A stretch of DNA of 64,000 nt, from assembly GCA_025055435.1 (NCBI GenBank), contig JANWWN010000009.1, forward strand, positions 1 through 64,000, given 5' to 3'. This DNA is from Cyclobacteriaceae bacterium. Lineage in GTDB: Bacteria; Bacteroidota; Bacteroidia; Cytophagales; Cyclobacteriaceae. Below, in pieces: positions 58,201 through 64,000 of the stretch. Position 1 is the first letter of the stretch. Every line of letters begins with the position of its first letter. The position numbers were made by a program, and so were the translations under genes. The notes beneath the pieces were generated by a model. That model ran no database searches, was not told the origin of the DNA, and worked only from the letters and a program-made list of their open reading frames with translations.

Positions 58201-59783
58201 GTAACGGATTTAGCGGCTCCAGCCCGGTGGGACCAGCCAAAATGCTGGCCGTAAGTGCGGGTGATAAGGTATATATGGAAACGTATGCCAAGTACAACCA
58301 GGTTACCGGTAGCAATTCGGTTATTACCGCTGCCGCTTTGCTTGCCGCCTTTACGACCCCGTTTGGTATTGTAAACGCAGGGGAAACGGCCACACTCTAC
58401 CAGTCGTTTAACAGCAACCTGCCCGGTATCTCAGCCGGTATGGGCAGCAGCACGACCGTGCCGAAGGCCTATTTAGTATGGCTGTTTTTTAACAGCAGCT
58501 ACCAGTTTGTAAACGCAGGTGGCCAGGCCATCACCACCAGCGCTTACAACGCTTTTGAAAAACTGAGCCGTTCATTCACGGCCACGCAAAACGGCTACCT
58601 GTACATATATGTAGCCAACGAAAGCAATGCGAGCGCTGCGGCCAGTGTGTACTTTGACGACACGTACATTGTGCATGAAAAAAACAACACCACGCTTCAG
58701 GTACTCCAGGCCTCTGATTACTATCCGTTTGGGCTATCATTTAATCAATACCAGACCGACCGGCTGAAGGAAACCTCACCGGGCAATTTTGAGCCCGAAC
58801 TGCGTAACCGCTACCTGTTCCAGGGACAGGAATTACAAAAAGATTTGGATTTGGGCTGGTACCAGTTTAAGTGGCGCATGCACGACCCGGCTATTGGCAG
58901 GTTTGGGGCTGTTGACCCTCTTAGTGAGAAGTATTTGTATAACGGAACGTATGTTTTTAGCGAAAATAAACTTATCAGGCATGTTGAGCTTGAAGGATTG
59001 GAGTCTTGGGCAGTTGGATTAACTTCATATTTTGGGGCAGTAAAAGCAGTTACTGAATATGAAAAAGAAGACCCATCTTTTTCGGATTATGTAAAAACCG
59101 CGTTAAGAGGGCTATGGAGTGGCAGCCAGTTAGGCTCGGGTTTAAACAACATCGTTACAGGAACAACACGCGAGGCATATAGTAAAGTTGACTTTGCGCT
59201 GAATGGTGGCGAGCAAATTCAGCAGACTATTGAGGCGGGAGAAGATCCGCAGCAGGTAATAAATATGCATCGGCAGGAGCAGTTCGATGGCCGGATGCAA
59301 ACCTATACCGGTATGGTTCAGGTAACGGAGTTCTCTGTAAGTTTGCAGGCCAGTTTGTTTACAGCCGGACTATCTTCAACCACCACGGCTTTTTCATTAA
59401 GTACCGGCAATTATGGTCTCTCGTTGAGACCTGGTTTGAATTTAGCTGTTAAGGGGGAAAGTACTGCGTTAACTAAATTTTATCCTGCAAACAATGGATT
59501 TTTAGGAGCAACGGAACGAACGTTCTTAATGCCGGGTGAACAGATAAGTCGTTACGGAAGTGGTGCGGGTAAATTTTTCTCTCCAGCCGGAACACCTTTA
59601 CCAATGAGGGCATTACCTCCGGGGGCAAATACCAATATTTTCAATACCTATAAAGTTTTAAAGCCGTTTGAAGTTCAAGCCGGAAAAATTGCTCCTGCTT
59701 TTGGTCAACCGGGCTTAGGTACTCAATATTTATCTCCTGTGTCTGTAGATGTATTATTAAAACGTGGAATAATCGGCCATTAA
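55254..59783 (+). CDS. DUF6443-RHS protein with C-terminal TNT-like toxin domain
   Basis: 1509 aa. Signal peptide (MKRFVILLSIILKLWTTCFCQ), DUF6443 region (about 50-190: TTVYNYIDGLGRALQNVTVEGSP, FAYDQHGRQVKEYLPYT), long YD-repeat shell (e.g. YTYDHAGRQLTVHHQV, YDRNGNLKFDHN, YTYDATGNKLSQL). The RHS core is at about 1184-1245 (RYLFQGQELQKDLDLGW, DPAIGRFGAVDPLSEKY). A variable linker to about 1420 leads to a C-terminal module of about 90 residues: ISRYGSGAGKFFSPAGTPLPMRALPPG, YKVLKPFEVQAGKIAPAFGQPGLGTQYLSP, SVDVLLKRGIIG. The last resembles the TNT domain, an NAD+ glycohydrolase toxin, including the GQPGxGxQY motif. The catalytic set was not verified. An immunity candidate follows after 8 bp. No T9SS domain. 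Confidence 0.82.
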   Translation: MKRFVILLSIILKLWTTCFCQPFETVVSKSLQSFDGKSYQFQSEVVLLPGYIVAPQGSEVFFYRPLYNQAPSNDRNYVRTETVLIAGITNEQQLAHLSTTQKTTVYNYIDGLGRALQNVTVEGSPSFNDVVQPFAYDQHGRQVKEYLPYTTGFDVKGKFRRGALTDSEQSNFYAEPPGGVAATTFAAFKENIFEASPLNRVIDVISPRDDYWNATARKATTLTKINTANEVPLWKDFIAGLPERNGFHAPNTLMVQETTDEEGKITKVYTNPRGQTVMSRVGNGTEWFDTHYIYSPAGLLMFVIQPEGVARLATEFEGASAVDKQSFLDRWAFQYQYDDEQRQVAKRLPGYAEGSEGWFYTVFDRWNRVVLTQDPEQRTRNEYTFTKYDRFNRPIITGLYVTSIPLSTLRTTAEASTTRFETEVNNSIGYSLTATFPTSGISESNLLTVLYYDNYAFLNYTGWDAENNDYNFVSVGGYPESTELLTSVKGQATGSKIRVLGQSKWLNTVTYYDTKYRPVQVITENHLGGILRTTTQFDFVGNVLKEQLYNVHANLTIQNRYTYDHAGRQLTVHHQVNTQSEVLMASNKYNELGQLIEKNIHSTDNGSTFLQSIDYRYNIKGWLTHINNTSFTQNWTNDDTNDLFGMELQYYVQSPASVGSAGDVMTQKSLYDGNISAIKWKTDIKQGTPEERIYVFDYDLLSRLKKAHYARNTQTWFNPAWTGDSGMFDEIIHGYDKNGNIQVTDPSGNPQIALTRFGKVQDTKSTIDQLTYGYRLNNKHSNRLIDINDAGNSSLGFKPASASITEEYIYDRNGNLKFDHNKSISSVLYNHLNLVKEVQFTRPGGQLDKIEYTYDATGNKLSQLVRINGTQVWKTDYVGGLQYDNGTLSFIITQEGRVVKNNTMFDYQYFHKDHQGNVRMVYGPLKETLTYRATMENPGGSSTLAQQEEASFKNIATTRHTNPAFNYTPSSDAVVVPDKSARCNGFSGSSPVGPAKMLAVSAGDKVYMETYAKYNQVTGSNSVITAAALLAAFTTPFGIVNAGETATLYQSFNSNLPGISAGMGSSTTVPKAYLVWLFFNSSYQFVNAGGQAITTSAYNAFEKLSRSFTATQNGYLYIYVANESNASAAASVYFDDTYIVHEKNNTTLQVLQASDYYPFGLSFNQYQTDRLKETSPGNFEPELRNRYLFQGQELQKDLDLGWYQFKWRMHDPAIGRFGAVDPLSEKYLYNGTYVFSENKLIRHVELEGLESWAVGLTSYFGAVKAVTEYEKEDPSFSDYVKTALRGLWSGSQLGSGLNNIVTGTTREAYSKVDFALNGGEQIQQTIEAGEDPQQVINMHRQEQFDGRMQTYTGMVQVTEFSVSLQASLFTAGLSSTTTAFSLSTGNYGLSLRPGLNLAVKGESTALTKFYPANNGFLGATERTFLMPGEQISRYGSGAGKFFSPAGTPLPMRALPPGANTNIFNTYKVLKPFEVQAGKIAPAFGQPGLGTQYLSPVSVDVLLKRGIIGH

Positions 59784-59791
59784 AAGAAATC

Positions 59792-60040
59792 ATGAACAGA
59801 GAAGAATTAAAACAGAAGCTGGATGAGCTAAAGGTATATCCCGGATTTTATTCGTTAGAAGGTGAGCTTTTGCCTGATAGAATTGTGTTGTATCAAAATT
59901 ATGCGAAGTGGGAAGTGTTCTATTTTGATGAAAGAGGAAATCGAGATAACGAAAAAGTTTTTTTCTCAGAAAGTGAAGCGTGTAATTACATCTACGAGCA
60001 TTTTAAAAAGCAAAAGGAGATAGAAAAAAAATATCAATAA
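59792..60040 (+). CDS. Candidate immunity protein to the TNT-like toxin
   Basis: 82 aa, no signal peptide, acidic and aromatic: helical N-terminus MNREELKQKLDELKVYPGFYSL, then strands IVLYQNYAKWEVFYFDERGNRDNEKVF, and a helical C-terminus (SESEACNYIYEHFKKQKEIEKKYQ). It lies 8 bp after the toxin gene, in the same orientation, and is small and cytosolic as expected for RHS-toxin immunity. The name rests mainly on position and build; I recall similar small proteins beside TNT toxins but could not check this. Confidence 0.68.
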   Translation: MNREELKQKLDELKVYPGFYSLEGELLPDRIVLYQNYAKWEVFYFDERGNRDNEKVFFSESEACNYIYEHFKKQKEIEKKYQ

Positions 60041-60367
60041 AACTGAAGCCCGACAAGTCCGGGCTCAGCCTACATTGGAACTTTTCTCCAACGTGGCAGA
60101 CGAAGGGAGATGATACAAAAGGTTACAAAATGAAGGAACGAAAAGTTTTTGAGGTAGCGTGGACATAGGTAAACTTTTAGACTTAGGAATTTGAAATATA
60201 TCTTACACCATATTTTATCAGTCGCACTTTTGTTTACGTGGACTACCGGGTGTCAGGTTTAAAAAGGAAAATTTATGAAGAAGTTTTTGGCCTGCTTATA
60301 CGTACTTCGACAAATGAGGTTTGCAATTTCAAGTCCCTGTTACAAAAACAAAACACCCCGTTATCAG
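60041..60367. other. Non-coding gap with two hairpins
   Basis: 327 bp, AT-rich. It holds a hairpin AGCCCG-acaagtc-CGGGCT (60047-60065) with no T-tail, and an 8-bp stem with one mismatch, ACATTGGA/TCCAACGT (60072-60094). They may end the toxin-immunity transcript. The frame of the next gene is open from 60275 but no signal sequence fits an earlier start. I see no -33/-7 pair. Confidence 0.45.
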
Positions 60368-62332
60368 ATGAAGATGTATTTGCTTTTTTCTTTAGCCATC
60401 TTTTGTTCATTTCCTGTTCATGCCCAGGATACGACTCGCGTGGCTTTGCCGGATACCGTGCAGAACAAGTCGGTGCAGGTAACGCCATACCATGTGCTTA
60501 ACCTGAACACATCATCAGTTTATGTTAAAAAGGTGGATAATCCGGAATGGTTGCGGCTTTCGGCCGGGGTGCATGTGTTTAATGCGCTGCGCGGTCAGGT
60601 TGCCGGCCTTTCCATACCGGCCTATGTAGCTAATGCCGGATGGGCAGGCCTGCGCCAATACTCGTTTACAGGTGTGCGTAATGCCCTGCTGATTGTGGAT
60701 GGCGTACCGTTTAATAACAGCATTGGTAATTATATGAACATGAATGCATTTGAGTATTCTTCTGTTGCGACCATCAGCAATACAAATGCACTAAGCTTTC
60801 TTGGAGGTGCAAACAGCGGGGTTTTTGTGCTTACATCCAAAACAGGCGAGGGAATTGAACGCCCAACTGTTGAATTCAACTCATATACCACCACAGGCTG
60901 GATGGAACTGGCAGATTTATCGGGAAACAAAACCACCTTCCGCAGGTGGCATCTTTCCCATTCGCTGGCCTATAGCCAGGATTTTGGCGCTGTTGATGCC
61001 CGTATTTCGTACAATAATCTCGTGCTTTCGGGCGATTTGCCCGGCAATCGTCCGGTTTATCATTTTGTAAAAGCCAATGTCGGCGCCGCCTTAACACCGC
61101 GATTGGAAACCCGGCTTTATCTGGACGGCATGTTTAACCGGCAGGAGTTGACCGGAACGGTGACCGGTAACGAAAGAACGGGTTTCTATCAGGGCAATCT
61201 TATCATCAACTATAAATTAAATACGTGGCTTAAACTGGTTGCGCAAGGGGTGTATGCTTTACGGGATTCAGCAGGTAAAAAATTTTTCACCGATTCCCAG
61301 ACACTTCGTGATGTGCAGGATCATCAGGTTTCCGGTAATTTTTTCATCGTAACGCAGAAGTTGTTGGAAAACGGCCTTGAATTATCCGGGTTTACCGGTT
61401 TCCAGTACCATTCATTAAGCAGAAAATTGCTGCTTAGAACTGAAACCGGCGGATTAGGGAGCTATGAGTTTACTTCTGAATTTGAACAGAGAAAACCCCA
61501 CCTGGCCGCGGGTTTTAACTTCGGGTATAAAAATATTTTGTATGTACATATTAACGGAAGGCAAGTTCGTTTCAGTCAAACGACAACAAGCAGTTCAGGA
61601 GAATCGTTTTTCAATTATTCAGTTTCTTCAACGTTTAATTTCGGTAGAATATGGCAACCACCCTCTATGTCAAACGGAAAGCTGCGGGCTGCCATGGGCC
61701 GGCATTATGCTGTTGTGTTTTCCGACTGGCCGCTGGAAAATTCTGATTATGGTTCGCTGCCTGTAAGGGAAATCGTTCCGCATAAAATCTGGAATCTGGA
61801 GGTTGGCGGAGATTTTGGTTTTTTTAATTCAAAACTAAACCTTACCTTCAATTATTTCAATAACCGATCGGAAGACACCTACCTGATGCCGATTCAGAAG
61901 ATAACATCCAAGGGTTGGGAGGTGGATATGTCCTCTAAAGTAGTTGATAGCAATGACCTGAGGCTTCAGGCAGGTATATTATTATCCAATGTGCGTTTCC
62001 GCTCTTCCTTGGTTGAATCAGGTTTCTCCGATCCTTCCTGGCGAAATAATGTAACCCTGCAGTTAACCCGAAAGCAGTTTTTTATTGGAATCGTAGTTGA
62101 ATCACTTAACTTTCGAAGTCTGGTTGGATCTTCCTTTACCAAGCTGAGGGATTTATCATTAGGTTACCGGTTACCGGGCATGTGGCGGAACAGCAGCATT
62201 AAAACTATTGAGCTTACCCTTTCAGGTCGCAATCTTTACAAATTCAGTGGTTATGGAAACGATGCAGAAGAGCAAATGGTGCCGGGAAGCTACACAAAAA
62301 GTATAAGCGCAAATTTTTATGTTAAATTTTGA
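60368..62332 (+). CDS. Compact SusC/TonB-dependent-receptor-like protein
   Basis: About 654 aa from ATG 60368 (signal peptide MKMYLLFSLAIFCSFPVHAQ). An N-terminal plug (about 55-170) has NALRGQVAGLSIPAYVANAGWAGLRQYSFTGVRNALLIVDGVPFNN and SFLGGANSGVFVLTSKTG, the plug signature of SusC/RagA-type receptors. A beta-barrel follows with alternating strands and a C-terminal aromatic strand (SANFYVKF). It lacks the usual carboxypeptidase-like N-terminal domain and is shorter than normal SusC (about 1000 aa); no SusD gene is adjacent. Its stop overlaps the next gene by 4 bp. Substrate unknown. Confidence 0.78.
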   Translation: MKMYLLFSLAIFCSFPVHAQDTTRVALPDTVQNKSVQVTPYHVLNLNTSSVYVKKVDNPEWLRLSAGVHVFNALRGQVAGLSIPAYVANAGWAGLRQYSFTGVRNALLIVDGVPFNNSIGNYMNMNAFEYSSVATISNTNALSFLGGANSGVFVLTSKTGEGIERPTVEFNSYTTTGWMELADLSGNKTTFRRWHLSHSLAYSQDFGAVDARISYNNLVLSGDLPGNRPVYHFVKANVGAALTPRLETRLYLDGMFNRQELTGTVTGNERTGFYQGNLIINYKLNTWLKLVAQGVYALRDSAGKKFFTDSQTLRDVQDHQVSGNFFIVTQKLLENGLELSGFTGFQYHSLSRKLLLRTETGGLGSYEFTSEFEQRKPHLAAGFNFGYKNILYVHINGRQVRFSQTTTSSSGESFFNYSVSSTFNFGRIWQPPSMSNGKLRAAMGRHYAVVFSDWPLENSDYGSLPVREIVPHKIWNLEVGGDFGFFNSKLNLTFNYFNNRSEDTYLMPIQKITSKGWEVDMSSKVVDSNDLRLQAGILLSNVRFRSSLVESGFSDPSWRNNVTLQLTRKQFFIGIVVESLNFRSLVGSSFTKLRDLSLGYRLPGMWRNSSIKTIELTLSGRNLYKFSGYGNDAEEQMVPGSYTKSISANFYVKF

Positions 62333-63726
62333 AAACGGATTTTACTATACGGGTAATTAGGATACTGAATGCAATTACCTTGGTTGCAACGGTATTTACA
62401 AGTCAGGCACAGCAACTAAATATCAACTTGTCTTCAGTTCAGCAGGAAAAACTTTCCCGGACAGAGTGTGGCCGTAAACGCTTACTTAAGTTTTATCGAT
62501 ATTACAGAAAAGACAGCCTTCGTGAAGCAAAACGGTTAAAAAAGGAGCAACTGCAAAAATTTGATAGTTTAATTAATCCCATCAATACAGCTCAGTTTGG
62601 AAACCGAGTACTTGATTCGCTAGGTCCTAATCTGGGAAGTTTTAAAGCGCAATTAACCAAATGGCAGAATCTTCTAGGGGATACTACTCTCAGTGATAGT
62701 ACCCGTTACTCGGTTCGCGACAGTCTTCAATATTTTGTTGCTTTAATTGTAAAAGAGCATCCCTCATTTCAATATTTGGAAGGACGTTACCGGTTTAGGG
62801 GCGATTCGGTATCATGGGATAAACTTGTTAAAGATGTTCCTTTACTGGACACGGTAAGCGGTATATTTCAGTCAAGTCCTAATCAATTATTTAGTGCTGT
62901 TGAGAAAATTACGGAAAAGCAACTAAGTAGCTATGGTCTAAAAAAGGAAAATATTCCTGCGCTTCATGGTATAATTCAGGACAGCAACTTCCCTGTCCTT
63001 CCTTCTGAGAACCGGTTTGAAAAGGAGATAGACCCTGAAAGCATTTTGAGTCAAAGCAAAGATAAGGCTGTTGAAAAAGTGATGGACTATTTTGCCGAAA
63101 ACCCGGAGCAATTAGAAAAAATACAAAGCAAGGTAAGCAGGCTTTTTTCAAAGTATCGGATATTTTCCAATTCAAACGATTTGCAGGATACCAGGAAACA
63201 TACCTCCATGGAAGGTAAGACGCTATTCGAGCGGTTGGTGATGGGGGGCACATTGAATGTAGTTGCTATTCGTCCGGTATCAGCTGATCTTTCTCTGCAG
63301 TTGGGATATAAATTTACCTCCAGGTTCTTTGTCGGGGCCGGGTTCAGCTACCGGATAACATTTGGTGACACCATAAAAAGCTTATGGCCAATATTCCCTT
63401 CCAATCTTTCAATTAAAACTTTTGCCAGTTATGATTTAGTTAAATCATGGTATGGTTATGCAGAAGGTGAATGGGCATATGCGGTAGATAATTCTTCGAA
63501 AGAACTACAGATTTATGATACGAAATGGTATGGGAATTATTTTATTGGTGCAGGCCGAAGGTTGCTGATTCATCCAAAAATTTATCTCACTATAACTGCG
63601 TTATATAATCTCAATGGTTCTTTACATAACCCAATTTATCCTAAGAGATTTCAAGTCCGGGTAGGATTCCAGCTCAGTGAATTAGCTACGCGCAAAAAAC
63701 GCATATATTACAATCCGAACAATTGA
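62329..63726 (+). CDS. Putative outer-membrane protein of unknown function
   Basis: 465 aa from a TTG that overlaps the previous stop (TTGA), with a fitting signal peptide (about 1-27, ending SQAQ). The middle (30-290) is helical and charged, with Lys/Glu/Gln-rich stretches and Leu-rich periodicity (RLKKEQLQKFDSLINP). The last about 170 residues look like a beta-barrel: LQLGYKFTSRFFVGAGFSYRITF, YGNYFIGAGRRLL, FQVRVGFQLSE. I do not recognise a family. It is translationally coupled to the SusC-like protein and may assist it. Confidence 0.6.
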   Translation: MKTDFTIRVIRILNAITLVATVFTSQAQQLNINLSSVQQEKLSRTECGRKRLLKFYRYYRKDSLREAKRLKKEQLQKFDSLINPINTAQFGNRVLDSLGPNLGSFKAQLTKWQNLLGDTTLSDSTRYSVRDSLQYFVALIVKEHPSFQYLEGRYRFRGDSVSWDKLVKDVPLLDTVSGIFQSSPNQLFSAVEKITEKQLSSYGLKKENIPALHGIIQDSNFPVLPSENRFEKEIDPESILSQSKDKAVEKVMDYFAENPEQLEKIQSKVSRLFSKYRIFSNSNDLQDTRKHTSMEGKTLFERLVMGGTLNVVAIRPVSADLSLQLGYKFTSRFFVGAGFSYRITFGDTIKSLWPIFPSNLSIKTFASYDLVKSWYGYAEGEWAYAVDNSSKELQIYDTKWYGNYFIGAGRRLLIHPKIYLTITALYNLNGSLHNPIYPKRFQVRVGFQLSELATRKKRIYYNPNN

Positions 63727-63784
63727 AGCGAATTCCAATCACAACCTTTTATCCGAAGAACAGTTAATGAATTTCGCGCAGCAA

Positions 63785-64000
63785 TTATTTTGTCTTTTCC
63801 TTCATCGTGCCGTATACGTAATCCCACAACGGTGAGGATACGCCAAATACAATCTCTCCGTTTTTGTAATGGTGTATGCCGTGGTTAATCCACAGGGCTT
63901 TGAGGAAGTTTTTGGGTGGCTGATATACGTGCACCATGTAGTGTACACCAAGGTAGGATGCATAGCCCACCAAAAATCCGGGTAGAAAAGCGAAAACAAA
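63785..64000 (-). CDS. Sterol desaturase / fatty acid hydroxylase family, C-terminal part (partial)
   Basis: 72 residues visible, continuing past the right edge. It shows membrane-embedded FVFAFLPGFLVGYASYL, then the last histidine box NHGIHHYKNGEIVFGVSSPLWDYVYGTM, typical of the di-iron FA_hydroxylase family (sterol desaturase superfamily). Likely integral inner-membrane enzyme that hydroxylates or desaturates a lipid. The N-terminal two thirds are outside the window. Confidence 0.75.
   Translation of the reverse strand, partial: FVFAFLPGFLVGYASYLGVHYMVHVYQPPKNFLKALWINHGIHHYKNGEIVFGVSSPLWDYVYGTMKEKTK

Noticed and set aside
50946..59783. T9SS sorting domain on the RHS-like proteins
   Set aside because: The C-termini are a Cys-rich tail and the TNT-like module; no PNP-like start or final KxxK/R-type strand pattern of a sorting domain is seen.

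Overview
The window looks like a chromosomal segment of a Bacteroidota bacterium, most likely from the Cytophagia/Cytophagales side. Reasons: promoters of the Bacteroidota type (TTTG, 18-20 nt, TAnnTTTG) stand before several operons; Shine-Dalgarno sequences are largely absent; there is a type IX secretion (T9SS) sorting domain on a PKD protein, a SusC-like outer-membrane receptor, and a DUF6443-type RHS protein. No rRNA, CRISPR array, phage or transposase was seen.

Layout. 1-8.0 kb: surface polysaccharide cluster (Wzx-type flippase, three GT4 and one GT2 glycosyltransferases, AsnB), one tightly packed transcription unit running in from the left. 8.0-11.6 kb: large secreted PKD protein with a T9SS C-terminal domain. 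11.7-18.98 kb: housekeeping (Lrp/AsnC regulator, phosphoribosyltransferase, CAP protein, icd, small HTH protein, ribH, TPR protein, pdhA, recF, dciA-like DUF721). 19.0-36.5 kb: the translation/transcription block: tRNA-Tyr, tRNA-Gly, a decayed tRNA-Gly copy, tRNA-Thr, tuf, tRNA-Trp, secE, nusG, rplK, rplA, rplJ, rplL, rpoB, rpoC, a DUF3467 gene, then rpsL, rpsG, fusA, rpsJ, after which the usual S10 operon genes are missing. 36.5-49.8 kb: periplasmic binding protein, CHASE2 membrane protein with twin FecR-like secreted proteins, sucD, PhoH/PIN ATPase, a VWA-MoxR-AlbA_2 cluster, and an amine oxidase/carbon-nitrogen hydrolase pair.

49.8-60.0 kb is the accessory region. It is visibly AT-rich at the start and carries a fibre-like secreted protein, a 1433-aa SpvB/RHS-like secreted protein with PKD domain and Cys-rich tail, and a 1509-aa DUF6443-RHS protein. 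The last ends, after a normal RHS core, in about 90 residues that read as a TNT-type (tuberculosis necrotizing toxin, NAD+ glycohydrolase) domain. An 82-aa gene 8 bp downstream is the natural candidate for its immunity protein. I consider this the most interesting system in the window. 60.4-64.0 kb: a compact SusC-like receptor translationally coupled to an unknown outer-membrane protein, then the end of a sterol-desaturase-family gene running off the right edge.

A recurrent architectural detail is that the terminator of one operon supplies the -33 TTTG box of the next promoter (before tRNA-Trp, rpsL and sucD). All functional calls are from reading motifs by eye; no database search was possible.
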